DNA of 64,000 bases from Diplolepis rosae. Its lineage: Eukaryota; Arthropoda; Insecta; Hymenoptera; Diplolepididae. The stretch's first letter is position 1; each line of letters opens with the position of its first letter. The stretch spans positions 1,178,001-1,242,000 of the forward strand of contig JAPYXD010000171.1 of the NCBI GenBank assembly GCA_030998225.1, in the 5' to 3' direction. Positions 11,014 to 22,785 of this stretch are shown here, piece after piece. A model generated the notes under the pieces. That model did no database searches, was not told where the DNA came from, and worked only from the letters and a program-made list of their open reading frames with translations. Both the position numbers and the translations under genes were made by a program.

Positions 11014-12696
11014 ATATCCCGTTATACGTGTTGGTTAATATATTAAATGGAAGCTACAAAAATATAAGAATGTCCCATATGCATATTACTCATTGCAACT
11101 ATATACATCTGCCCCAAATAATTAATTATACCTTCTTGAATTCTAAATTTTCTGATCTTGGAATTGTAATTTTCAATATCACTTCACTCTCGTTTCACTA
11201 TCGCTTCGTATTCGTTCTTCTCTGCGTTCAACTTGTAAACTATTCACCTTCAGTTTTATGAGAATTTGAGACATAATATTCGCTCCACACTCGCCAAACA
11301 CTCGATTTTTTAAATAGAAAGTGTAGCGAGGGCAAAGAGAAGGCAAGAATTTCGACTCGGGAATTTATCCCAGCGGTCTTGAAATGCGCAGGATAACGGC
11401 ATTTCACTCATTTTTGCGTGGAAGGTATGGAAGGTATATAAAAAGTCATAAATTTCTGCACGGGATTCGATCGCTCACCGATTCTCGTCGTACACCAAGG
11501 ATCTTTTTCCTAGTAGCGGGTCATATAGTGCATTTTATTGCTACTTGTGAGGCAAACAAATTTATTTTTCGACCCCCCCCCCCCTTCCCCCCAGTAGGAA
11601 AAAAAGCATGTGCAACATGGGAAAAACATTTATTTTACTCGTGTGATTGTTGCCTTCGCGTTGCACGGGCATCGAACTTCACACTCGCTAAATAAACTTT
11701 TTTATTCCTAGTTGTACAATTTACGTTTCAGGCTATATATATATATATATACGATTGGAATCCCTGCATCAGAAGTTTAGTACTCATAACATCATCGGTT
11801 AACAAAATCTAAAAAACGTTTAACACAACCCATTATTATTAAAGAACTATTGAAATTGATCGCATGCGTTCCATTTTAATGATATTATGAATTTCTTAGA
11901 GTTTTGTCTGTCTTGCAAAGTTTTTCATTACAGATAGGAAAAGAAATTTACACAGATTCCTGATGATTTATTTTTTCTTAAATCCATGCTATAAACTGCA
12001 AAATAAAAGTTGAAAACCACTAATACTTCCTGCCTATAGACTCAGTGAGCGTGATTTTTTCAATCCCGAACGAGCAGTGGAGTAACATCGTCCGCTGTGG
12101 TACTTAATAAATGGGCAATTAATCCATAAAAACCACGGGCACGTTGCTCTGTTCTTCGTGCCTCTGTGTTCAGTCTCTGAACTAAGCTCTCTAAACCCAC
12201 AGACCAAAGGCTCTACATTATTCGAACAGAAACCGTTTTACGAAAATAAAGATTTATTTACTTGGAAAATTCATGTGAATGTGCACACAAAAATAAAAGT
12301 GTTTGTTCTAAAAAAGGAAATTTACATTTTTTTGGCATTTTTCTACAAAAAATGTAAAGTTATTTTCAAGTTTCTGTAACGTACAGATAAAATATATGAA
12401 AATTGTATGAAACAGTTGAGATTATAAATTTCAAAAGTTGAACACTTGACGCCTGTATGGTTGAGGATCTTACAAGACACAAAAAGGTTTTATATTTTGT
12501 TTCAGCGGAAATGTCTCGGATTTTTAGCTTCAACTATCATTACTTTGCATGGTGACATATTTGTAAAATATTATTATATGAATGAGCTGAAAATACAGTA
12601 TTTGAAAATCTAATCATTTCAGATTATCGTTTTATCACTTCCATATATGTTCTCGAAAATTCTGGAATCCTTTAGAACGTGATACAATTTACTAAT
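11014..12696. other. unassigned AT-rich DNA
   Basis: It contains a C-run of 12 or more at about 11573-11584 and a TA run at 11735-11751. The 103-codon ORF at 11384-11695 spans the C-run and shows no domain, so it is not called. No gene or clear element was found. Confidence 0.4.
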
Positions 12697-12700
12697 TTAA

Positions 12701-13456
12701 GGTAGTAGTCTGTGTAACTTATGCCTATTTTTATGACTTCTTTGGAGGGTGGTTTTTTATAGGAAAATAAAAATGAATTATCTTGAATATTTAGAGTGTT
12801 TTTATTTACATATTGAAAATATAAAAAAAAATTTATTTGAAAAGATTTAATAGTTTATTACTATTATTATTGTCACTCGAAGTTGGAACCTCAAAAAAAA
12901 TGCACGTGGGTGGCCCGGGTGATTTTGGCTCTTGATTTTATCTGAAATCAAATATTCTTGATTATTCTTAATCTATAGACATGTCATTCTGGTCGGAACT
13001 ACTGAAGTTAAATTTCAAGGGTAAATAACAAAATGGCGGACTTTGAAAAAAAAGTCCTTTTATTTTAGCAAAGAAAGGGTTGTAAAATAAAAAGTTAGGG
13101 GTGAAAAAAATTCTCTTTAGTACCGACGAGAACTATAAGTGTGTAGAACAGCCTGTTAAAATTTGAAAGCAATCGGTTCAGTAGAAAAAAAGTTAGGACC
13201 CGGGCAGACCAGAAAAACAATGTTTTGAGAAAAACGCGTTTAAAGTTCAACAACAAATTTTCATAAGTAAACTTATACTTACGTCAATCGTCTATGCCTG
13301 GAGCGTATAATATGCTCTAGGAAACTCGTTATAACTCCCGAAATATTTCGAATTTCTGTCTGAAATTTTCACAGTATATTCTCAAGGCATTGTACTTTCA
13401 AATTAAGCAAAAAAAAAATTTTCGATTTTTTGAACTCAAGTTACCAGACTACTACC
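12701..13456. mobile_element. non-autonomous DNA transposon with TTAA target duplication, 756 bp
   Basis: TTAA flanks both ends (12697-12700 and 13457-13460). The inverted termini read GGTAGTAGTCTG then GTAACTT, with one extra base (TGT against TG) in the left copy. TTAA duplication is known for piggyBac and Kolobok superfamilies. The terminus resembles neither closely enough for me to choose. The interior has no ORF of interest, so it would depend on a transposase supplied elsewhere. Confidence 0.7.
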
Positions 13457-13460
13457 TTAA

Positions 13461-16400
13461 AAAAAAGTCTTTTCATCATATCAACCCTGGTAATAATTTT
13501 CATCTCTAGTGGAAGTGTAATTATAAGTGATTTGTTTCCCTTCCTTATTCTAAAAAAACAATTATGGTTCAGTTGTCTATCTGCTTTAACGATTTCCGAG
13601 AATCGCTTGTTTCTATGAATAAAGTTTTTTCCAGTTGTCTCATCCTTGAAACTTGCGTTTTTCTTCCCGTTTTTTTTTTACTTTAGACTACCGCATCTAC
13701 GACAGACAAGGCGGTTTCGACGATCTTGCTAGCCAAAACATTCGTCGAACAGACTTGAATGATTGCCAAAAATCTCACCCGCTAAATAGATACACCTGTC
13801 TCACATGATGGAGCGAATCGATGCGTATTATTGGAAGGGCAAACATGAAACACTTTCATTGAGAGATGTGTTCTAATTGTAAAAGGACTTTTTCTCATGC
13901 GCATAGAAAGCTGGGAAAAAAGAACTAGAATTGATATTGTTTATTATTTTCTGTTCTGATGAAAGCGTCAAAACTCATAATTTTTTGATGCTGGCAAACA
14001 ACAGACAGGTTTAACGTAACTCAATGATCTAAGAATAATTTAGCTTTATTTACAAAACATTCAACAAAATGTGATACATACAAACTGAAAATCTGTAAAT
14101 TTATAAAAAATTCCATAACGATTTGTTTTTTCTCATAAAAATCTTAAAAGTTGTTTGAAATTGATTTCTGAGATTCACTAGCAAATTAAAATTCATATTA
14201 ATCATATTCAACATCCTGAATCTTCCCAAAATTATTTTTTCAATCCAACTCCCGTCTGCCGTTCGCAGCTGCCAAAAAATAAACCTTCACAAAAAAAAAT
14301 ATCTTTTTAATTACAGGGTTTTATTGAGCATGGCTTTCCCTACAATACGCTATGTTCCGCTTAAGTGTCCCCGATTACATTTTTTTCAATTTGTGACGTT
14401 ACATCTTTTAAAAGAACGCTTAATATTGTATTTTCAATGCACATGCACAGAATCAGTAAGGATTTTCACTGATAATAAGTGACTGAAAGTCAGTAAGTAT
14501 TTCACTGAACATCAGTGAAGTCTCACTGATTTAAATTTGAAGATTAGGTGAAGTTATTGATTAGGTGAAGTGAACATTATTTTCAAGTCGTATACGTCGA
14601 CACATATTTATTTATACAGAGAGAATATTTAGGAGATGAGTGCATGCTAAAATATTAATAAAATGTTTTAATAAAACTTCTCACCTATAAAACAATATAT
14701 TAATAGGTAATTCCAGAGTATAAAAATCCCCTTCTGAAAAGTCACGCACATATGAACTTTTGTAGAAATCTGTTGGGTGATTCTCCACAAATGGGACACT
14801 TTGATGTCTATGAGTTAAGTTATTGAAACTATTGAATGTATTGTTGTGGAACTTGACAAAGATCTTTATTTAGTATCTTGCGACAAGGTCGATAGTAAAA
14901 ATTAGATTATATCATGATAAGTGCAAATAAAATAATATTATACACTCGAAAAATATCTGTAAGACATGTTCATAAATGCTTGTGGTATACCTATGTAGAA
15001 AATAAATAATTGACTAATTAAAAATATATACTTATAGATCTCAAAGGTAGACTTGAAAACTGCAATTCTTATTACTAATATCTTAGTTGATATGCAATAC
15101 ACCCAACTTACGCACTTAAGAACGAATGTCTTCAAAACTATTTTTGAAGTTACGCCAATATATATCCCATACATTTGACCGTGATTTGACAATATGTAAT
15201 CAGAAATAACTTTCTCGGTCCGGTTGAGGCATTGAATTTAAGAAAAAGTACTTCACTACTCATTTCTTTGAGTTTTGAGTAGGAAAATTGAGAATTTTTT
15301 TCAACCCTGTCGTGCATCATGGTACACATGTAGATTAGTAACTTTGGATATGTGTACCTTTCACAAATATTGAGATAAAAATTTCACCAAGGTCTTGTTT
15401 TAGAGAGGAGGCATAGGAATATTTCTTAAAAATAAGTAGTATCCTACGACGCACCCAGTCTGGTATACACACCCTCAAATAACGCCAAAATCTGAAAAAA
15501 TTGAGATTCATGCAAAATTGCTAGCTTAATATTTCAAAGTCAGTCACTCGTTGCTACATGAACCACTTAGAATTGATGGTATCATTAAGAACATAAAGGC
15601 CAAGTTATACACTTTAAAAAATTTAATGTGGCGGATCTATTATAACGGACGACCTAAATCTCAATTCGTAATATTTTGACTGCATGGCATTATGGGTTCT
15701 TTTTTAAAAATAAGATAATTTTTATGGCAACATGTGACCACGTTTAACTTCTTAATAATTTTTCTTTCATTATGTGGATTTTCTTATGATTCTTGTAATT
15801 CGATAAGAGCTTACCTCTTCATTTTGCTTACTATTCTATATATAGAGGATTACTATAAATAGGATAACAAAATTCATGTTGTTCTGAAATACTTATTTTT
15901 TAATTTAAATATAAAAATCAGGAATTATATTGACCCTTGATAATTAATACATGTAGTAACATATTATATTGACTTTAGGGTCATAAATAAAAAACTGGAT
16001 TTTAATCAGACGTTTAGGGTCTGATCGGGGCCCTCATTAGTTATTAATTTTAATTCTAAAGAATAAAGAAAAAAGTTGCTAGCATAGGATTTCTTTAATA
16101 AAAAATTTTGAGTAATTAACATTTCTTTTCCACATGCTGAAAAATAAATTTTAAAATTACTTCAAAGTAAATATTTATTTCACATAAAGTCAAATTCTGA
16201 ATCGCAATAGAAAAAACAATTTTGAAAAATAATTTGATGAAATTAAGAATTTTTGCTCAAGTACGTAAGTGTTACTTGCATAATGTATCCATAATGCAGA
16301 GCACACTGCGCGGGAAATGACTATTTAGATTGAGTTTTTACACTAATAGGTAATGCTGAATCAAATAAATGAATCTGTGATGCAGTGTGAAATGTATCAC

Positions 16401-16830
16401 CTACCGCAGACACAAACTGGGGTTACATGCATTTCCATAATTAACAGTATTCTAAATCAAACCAATTAATTCGATATATGTAAATTCAACAAAGTTAATA
16501 CAGTTCGGGAATCCATATAACTAACAAACTGAACATTATCACATTCAATCTATTCATTTTAACACTAATTATTCCTTATATTGTCAAAATTTATAATCAA
16601 ATATTCAGTGAAATTCAATTAAAGTTTTATGTGGTTGCACGAATTTTCTTGATGTTGTGTTTTGGTCAGCAGTCCTAGGATTGATTTGCTGCAGCTCTCC
16701 ACCCCTTCCTAATCTGAGCAAGTCTCTTCATATCGCAGTATCCTCTACAACCCATGTCATCTATACATTTTGTCAAAAAAGTACCGAGAATTGGTCAATA
16801 AAACACAAACTATCTATTACTCATCACAAT
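13461..16830. other. unassigned AT-rich DNA with one AATCAGT-family patch
   Basis: Around 14450-14535 there are several AATCAGT/ACTGA(T) words (CAGAATCAGTAAGG, TTCACTGATAATAAGTGACT), the same motif family as at 24205-24470 and 52250-52430. ORFs at 14938-15192 and 16657-16869 show no domain. Nothing else is supported over about 3.3 kb. Confidence 0.4.
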
Positions 16831-17362
16831 TTATTTTATCGACTGAAAACGAGTGCCTCGAAGTGGTAATTTGAGTTTCGGCAAGAGAAAAAAGTCGGCC
16901 GGAACCATATCAGGTGGATATGGTGGTTGTTCGATGATATTCGTTGAGTTTTTGGTCAGAAATTCGTTCACAATGATAGCCTTGTGAAATAGTTTTTTGG
17001 AACTAGTCGAGCAGCAACACGTTTCATGCCCAAACAATCGTTTAAAATGGTACAAATTGATTCACGAGACACAGAAAGTTCAGCGGCTATCTCTCTTAAA
17101 CTTAATGGCGATTTTCAGTCACCATTTCCTTCACTTTAGCGATGTTAACTTTAGTTGAAGACGTTTATGGCCGGCCAGAGCGAGGCAAATCTTCCACCAC
17201 ATCTTGACCGCTTTTGAATACACTGTACCACTCATATGCACGTGTTTTTGATAATGTCAATTCACTATAAGCCTTCTGTAACATTTTCAGTGATTCCGCA
17301 AACGAATTTCCATTTGGACTGCAAAATTTGAGATAAATTCTTTGTTCGACATTTTTATCCAT
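16831..17362 (-). pseudogene. mariner transposase, internally deleted
   Basis: From an ATG at 17360-17362 the reading starts MDKNVEQRIYLKF and passes LQKAYSELTLSKTRAYEWY and VEDLPRSGRP (N-terminal HTH). It continues, with stops, through EIAAELSVSRESICTILND and CLGMKRVAARLVPK. It then jumps to HKAIIVNEFLTKN and PPYPPDMVPADFFLLPKLK. The jump removes the catalytic middle, including the first Asp, and the HxDNAP Asp is also lost. The third region (PDMVPADFF) replaces the usual SPDLAPCDFW. It stops at QSIK, short of a full C-terminus. No ITRs were identified. Cut-and-paste transposase in origin, dead now. Confidence 0.85.
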
Positions 17363-17639
17363 TGGAAAAATCGCGAAACACACATGAAATAAACTGACAT
17401 CGAAGACTGTGAACAAACTAAATGACAGATCGCGCTCGAACTCCACGTTAGTATAGAGGACCGTGGTTCCAACTTGGCGTCAAAAAGGTTTTTGACAACC
17501 TCTTTAAGCGGACTTTTTAAATAATCAATTCCCGGTACTTTCTTGATAGAATATAATTTGTTTCGTGTATTCTAATCTTTGTCTCCCTATTCTTTTGCAT
17601 CCCTTTACTGTAGCCTCTAAAATCGTTCCTACTAGTACC

Positions 17640-17960
17640 TCATGTCTGAGTGTGTGACCTATAAATCTGTCGAGACGTCTTTTTATATTAGGGTATAGGC
17701 TTTTCTTTTCGTTCGCTGCGTTTCACACATCCTCATTTGTCACCTTGCCTACCCAACTTATTTTTAATAGTTTCCTATAGCATCACATTTCGAAACCCTC
17801 TATTCTTCTTCTCTCTCCTTTACCTATAGTTCATGCTTCACAACCATAGAATGCCACGCTCCACATGTAAGTTTTCAGCAGTGTCTTTCTAATTTTTAGA
17901 TCTATATTTGAGACCAATAATTATGGAAAATTGGCAAAGGCTTTCTTAGCTTGCCCTATT
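17640..17960 (-). pseudogene. non-LTR retrotransposon RT C-terminus, relic
   Basis: The minus strand reads IRKTLLKTYMWSVAFYGCEA, a stop in place of Trp, TIGKERRRIEGFEM, another stop, CYRKLLKISWVGKVTNEDV, and then a decayed region with KRRLDRFIGHTLRHE-like residues. This is the standard C-terminal end of a widespread class of animal endonuclease-reverse transcriptase LINEs (RTE/CR1-like). It pairs with the endonuclease domain at 18300-18725, and the RT core between them is gone or replaced. Confidence 0.7.
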
Positions 17961-18040
17961 CTAGAACGGATATCTGTATTACAATACCACGGGGTTCCTT
18001 TGTTATTTTACTCTCTAAGTAGCAAAATCGTTTTACGATT

Positions 18041-18152
18041 GAACTCGCAGGACGGATCGCGCCTCGGCTTTGTCTCGGCTTTGATCTCCTGCGAGTATTG
18101 TCGCTCGTCGCGTAATAACCCTCATTATGCGCCTAGGCACATAAAATACTAT
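18041..18152. repeat. GC-rich hairpin repeat, short form
   Basis: Arms GAACTCGCAGGA and TCCTGCGAGT enclose CCTCGGCTTTGTCTCGGCTT. They are followed by TCGCGTAATAACCCTCATTA and TGCGCCTAGGCACATAA. The same order, with a longer loop, occurs at 60590-60770. It interrupts the LINE remnant at 17.6-18.7 kb. Confidence 0.65.
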
Positions 18153-18299
18153 TTCATCTATCCATGATTTCCTAGCTACTCTTGTTTCTTTCCCTAATGT
18201 CTTTTCTGCAACTTTTACAATAATGTACTGTGTTTAGTACTTTTCCATCTATTATTGATACTACCTACTCCGCTATTACTTGTAATAACCAGTTTCTCC

Positions 18300-18725
18300 C
18301 TTATCGCTTTTTAAAAAAGTTCCCGTGTCACCTCGTTTTTTAGCTTCCCAATATTACATCTATTTGTCGTCAAAACCTTTTTTATTGTTTTGAACCTGAG
18401 ACTGCATTATATGATTACTGGTTTGTAATCACTATATTTATCCTACGCCTAGACAACTCCTGCAGTCCTTAACTTGGTTCCTAAATCTTGGCTCAACTAA
18501 GATGTAGTGTATCTGATATCTTCCTATATCGCCAGGCATAGTCTAAGTATATTTTCGTCTTTCGTGATTTTAGAAGAGTGTGTTTGTTACGGCTAGCTTG
18601 TGTTTCACGCTGAATTCTACTAATCTGTCCCCGCGTTCATTTTGTTTGCCTAGACCATATTTTCCTACAATATTTTCCTCTTTTCCTCCTACTACTACCG
18701 AGTTTCAGTCTTCCATTAATATTAT
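18300..18725 (-). pseudogene. LINE endonuclease domain, relic
   Basis: The minus strand reads ENIVGKYGLGKQNERGDRLV, EFSVKHKLAVTNTLF, a stop, KYT then a stop in place of Trp, TMPGDIGRYQIHYILVEPRF, RNQVKDCRS. This is the C-terminal half of an APE-type endonuclease, the NERGDRLVEFC...TWTMPGD..YQIDYIL block that nicks target DNA. The catalytic-type Asp in YQIDYIL reads His here, and stops replace two conserved residues, so it is inactive. It belongs with the RT tail at 17640-17960. Confidence 0.75.
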
Positions 18726-18849
18726 CTGCATAATTTAAAAATAATTATGAAAATTATACACGGACATACACATATGAATAGCATCTACAGATTCGTCGAA
18801 GAAGTTACGTCACTGGTGGATGCTGTCATATCATTCTAAGAAAATAGAG

Positions 18850-19385
18850 CTGTCGAATGCAAACTTGTTTGCTCACCGCAACGAGCTTTCAAGTATGGTA
18901 GAATACGGTTAAGTACGGATGGGTACGATGGGATGCGGTTGGTGGGTACGGTTAAGGTCGGTCATGTGCGGTGGCAGCGTCGTCTGTGTTTGTCCTGATG
19001 CAGCCTGAGCAGCACCCAGTCAGGCGAACCTAACGCTGGGTGCCAGCTCCCACTGAGGGCTGACCATGGGGGAACCCATCGATCGATTCTCGATGTGGCC
19101 GGACCAGGAGGACCGGTGTTGGGGCGGTCTCAGTGTCATATGACGGTCGCTACATGGCTTCGCCTGGGGCTACACCCAGTCAGGTGAACCTGGGTGTTCA
19201 GCTGGGTGTCAGCTCCCACCGAGTGTCGACCATGGGGGAACCTATCGGTGAACGCTCAGTCCGGCTTTACCAGGTGTGTGGCAGTTGGGGTCGGAGATAC
19301 CCTCCTATGGGGAACCCATCAGGAGAGGCATCTCCATGCCGTCCGTCTAGAGCGCAGCTCCGGTGTGACCCGGATCTGCTAAAGT
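18850..19385 (+). repeat. GC-rich block with an imperfect ~185-bp direct repeat
   Basis: Within AT-rich DNA this 0.5-kb block is GC-rich. CACCCAGTCAGGCGAACCTA, CAGCTCCCACTGAGGG and GACCATGGGGGAACCCATCG near 19014-19083 recur at about 19173-19250 as CACCCAGTCAGGTGAACCTG, CAGCTCCCACCGAGTG and GACCATGGGGGAACCTATCG. The short ORFs here read through the repeat and show no domain. It could be the untranslated head of a LINE, perhaps of the element starting at 20070, but 0.7 kb of unrelated AT-rich DNA separates them. Confidence 0.5.
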
Positions 19386-20069
19386 TAATCAATTTAATTT
19401 TTATATGGGTGTTTTTAAACGTTTTTTATGAGCTTTTAGAAAAAAAATGATTTTGTAATAAAAAAAATATTTCATGGTCTTTTCCTCATATCAAACATAT
19501 TTTTAAGTTTTTTTCTTGATGCAACCCTTTACATTTTTTTCAAAATTTTTTGAATAAAAAGCTAAAAAGTAGGCTAGGCATGAATTTAATGTATCATGTT
19601 ATATCGAGCTCCCGGTTTTGTGCTGCAATTTGCTAGTTTTTTATCAGGTTTCATATACATTTTGTCGTATTGTTAGGTTGGAGTGAATAAGGATTGAAAT
19701 TGTGTAATGAATTTTCAAGTGTCTCTGTACCGCTTTGGTAAGACTCGTCTTCATGAAAACTTGTTTGAAGCTCAGAATTCATAATGTGATGAAGCCGTGA
19801 TTTAGTGAAAGTTTTCCTATCAATGGAAGTATTAACTACCCAATCATTGGTTGCATTAATTGCCTAAACATTTTTTTTCAATCGCGGACCGTAAAATTGG
19901 TTACAAGTTTGGCGAATAGTGAAATAGCTTTCTAAAAGAATTTTAAGTATTATATCGATCATCCCAACTGTGACGTTACAGAAGTACGTCACCCATACCA
20001 GCTGATTGGTACCACTTGACCCCAAAATTATCCTCACGTAGAAGTAAACAAAATCTCTTATTATAAACC

Positions 20070-20554
20070 ATGTCATTCAAAGGCTGTCGAGAGTGCAATG
20101 ATGAAATTAAGGAAAAGCCGGTGTGTGTCAGATGCGGGTCTTATTACCACTCCAGATGCGCGAGGCAAGGAAAAAGAAAAATCACCATATCCACTGTCAA
20201 AAGATTACCTCGAAGAAATGCTGTCCAAAAGAATGGACGCATGTTTTGTACAACAAAACAAAAATATTCGAGAGTATCTCAACGAAGAACTGCAGCTACA
20301 CACGCAGAGCCTGAAAGAGGAATTGAATAGGGAGATCAAGGCAACTGTTAACTGTTGAGATGTGTCTACAAGAGCTCAAAAATAAGATCAGCGGAGAAAA
20401 AAGGAATGTGGATGCGAAATTTAAAAAGGTAGAGGAAAGTTGCAGTAGACTGACTTCAAGAATAGATACAATAGAAACCGATATTACAGAACTTGAGGAT
20501 TTGAAGGCTAAACTCTATAATACAGGATCAACAAACAACAAATCATTTAGGTGA
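20070..20554 (+). pseudogene. LINE ORF1-like protein, broken
   Basis: From ATG at 20070 the frame reads MSFKGCRECNDEIKEKPVCV and RCGSYYHSRCARQGKRK, a Cys/His cluster of PHD/zinc-finger type. It then frameshifts into a frame reading KEKEKSPYPLSKDYLEEML and EELQLHTQSLKEELNREIK (coiled coil). After a stop it continues at 20360-20554 with KKVEESCSRLTSRIDTIETD, again coiled coil. A Cys-rich N-terminus plus a coiled coil is typical of ORF1 proteins of CR1/Jockey-like LINEs, which bind the RNA. The endonuclease remnant follows on the same strand. Confidence 0.65.
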
Positions 20555-20689
20555 CACACTTACATCTCTTACTATATTAGAACTAAATGAATGATCATTA
20601 AGAAAGAAAAACTTAATGATAGTCGGACTAGCAAAATTATCTAACGATAAAAATAACTATAACTAATTTAACTAAAGAGATACGCCAGC

Positions 20690-21533
20690 ATGACTCGGCT
20701 ACAAAAATTAAAGTGCATGAAAAGAATACAAGGACGTCATAAGAGGAACAAATCCGCAGCTAAGAAACACCGTCTCACTACAAGGAAAAACAGTGTAAAC
20801 ATTCTTAATTCTAATGATTGTAAAACTATAAACATTTTCTACCAAAATGTTAGGAGACTGAATACTCAAATACTGAAACAAATTCAGTAAAAACGTTCAA
20901 GGACTTATATACATACGATATCTATTCTATAACAGAATCGTGGTTAAGGGCAAATGTTGGATCCAACGAATTCTTCCATGGCTCTCATTTTACCACATTT
21001 AGGAAGGATAGAAATAGCTCTATGGGCGGAGGCGTAATTATTTTAGTGAGAAATAAATTCTAATCATATGAAATAAAGTTAACGCCTTTGACAAAAAATG
21101 CGTACTTTCTAATTGACTGTCTAGCAGTTAAAGTTATTACACACTATAGCACATTTATTATCACGACAATTTATATACCACCTGGAATCAAAAATATCGA
21201 TTATGTTGACTTTATTCAACTGTTTATAGATTCTTTCTTAAACTGTGAAACTCCTTTATTACAATAATTACAGGGGATTTTAATGCAAGAAACTTTGTAT
21301 TAACAAGAAAGGATAACATATCTGACCTTGAACTTGAGTTTTTAGACTGCGTGGTTAACTCTCTAGAGCTGAATTAATTTAAAAATATAAAGAATGCCAA
21401 TGGACTATGCTTGGATCTAATATTTGCAAACTTTAACGCATGTCAAGTAACCCGTACGCCTCCAATGGCGAAAGAAGATGAATATCACCGGTCTTTTTAT
21501 GAAATGCAATTTTTTATAATAAACGAATCCTCA
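20690..21533 (+). pseudogene. LINE endonuclease domain (CR1/Jockey-like), broken
   Basis: After a basic stretch it reads INIFYQNVRRLNTQ, YDIYSITESWLRANVGSNEF and RKDRNSSMGGGVIILVRN, the N-terminal APE endonuclease motifs (the N of QNVR, the E of TESW, the RxDR..GGGV block). It then continues in fragments as TIYIPPGIKNIDYVDFIQLF, a PPMAKEDEYH segment and stops. The reading is interrupted at 20888-20890 (TAA), 21061-21063 and several later places. The RT half is absent: an inverted-arm AT-rich element begins at about 21528. It forms one relic with the ORF1 part upstream. Confidence 0.75.
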
Positions 21534-22785
21534 TAAAAATACTGACTTTTCATAATGTCAAGTATACAAAAATTTTATAAAGTTTGGTCTTTTAATAAAA
21601 AAAAAAGTTATTTACAAAAACAGAAAACTTTATAAAATTTTCATAAGGTTTACTATATACAAAATTGGTACATTTATTCAGTTTTCATAAAATTACATTA
21701 TTAATACTCATAATGTATACATTTTTTGATAATTGTGACGTCTGAAGTCACATAAGATAAAAGTATTTTTAAGATTGTCAATTATATTCTAGAAGAGAAT
21801 ATAAATGTTTAAGTCAGTTTCGGGTCTGTAGTTTTCACTCCAATAACCCAGGACTACTGTTAGAATTGAATTCTCAAAAACAAATGGTTTCAAAATAATA
21901 TGTAAATGGGAATGACAGGGTGAATCCTAGACAAAGTCGTACTATTGCCATACAAGGGAGCACGCCACTTTGTCCTAAGTTCGGGGATTTGGAAAGGAAG
22001 GAAAGCACTTTTACAATTGCTAGTACTGGAATGGTTACCAGCACTCAAACATTTGTGTTAAAAATATTTAATTACAAATAATATAAAAGAGATAGAGGGA
22101 GTAAAAGTCAGGGAAGAACACAGCAATTTAAAATACAACTTACTTTTTAATTATTTATTTTTTTGTGTGCTGAAAATCCTTAGCGTTGACACCTTCCTTG
22201 AAGCGGTGTAGAATCCTAGTAAAAACTTGGATGAGTGAATTTTCATTAAATAAATTAGTGCACCCCGCTTCCCCCACCATATTTCAAATTTTAGGAAAAA
22301 TCTGGGGGTAGCTGTCTTAGCTCTCTATTGGCCTAGATAGGCAAGCCTAGTTACGCCCCATCCTTCTCTAGTATGAAAATTCGGGGGCGTTTCAAGTTTT
22401 CCGGGCCTTGTGGGCCGTACCAAGTTTTCTCCAGGTTCACCCACCTCCTCAAAGATGGCGACATTTGTACAGTTTTGCTATATAAAAATGGAATTTTACA
22501 TAAATTTGATTATTACTAAAAATTGTATTCATTAACATTGAAATAATTATTTCGGTAACAGATTTACTAATTTTAGGTAGTAAATACTAATAACTAAAAC
22601 CTGTTTTATAAAAAGACAAAACTTTATGAAAGTCAGTGATTTTATAAAGTTTTGTATTTTTATAAAAGAACGCATTTCATGAAGACAATTTTTATAAAAA
22701 TTTTTGTAAAGTTAATTTCATAAAAAGTCACTAATTTTATAAAATTTAAATTTTAAAAAAGTGACTATAAACTTTTGATTTACTA
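21528..22785. mobile_element. AT-rich element with inverted arms
   Basis: The left side (ATACTGACTTTTCATAATGT, ATTTTATAAAGTTTGG) and right side (ACTTTATGAAAGTCAGTGAT, TTTCATAAAAAGTCACTAAT) are loosely inverted and both rich in the word TTTTATAAA. The interior (about 21735-22440) is GC-richer and starts TGTGACGTCTGAAGTCACA, which looks like the start of an LTR, but no matching second LTR or primer site was found. No ORF was found. It cuts off the LINE relic at its left. Confidence 0.4.

Noticed and set aside
11384..11695. 103-codon ORF
   Set aside because: Crosses a long C-run, no domain, no splice or promoter context.
21735..22440. Solo LTR starting TGTGACGTCTGAAGTCACA
   Set aside because: No matching end, primer site, polypurine tract or target duplication found; kept only as a remark.
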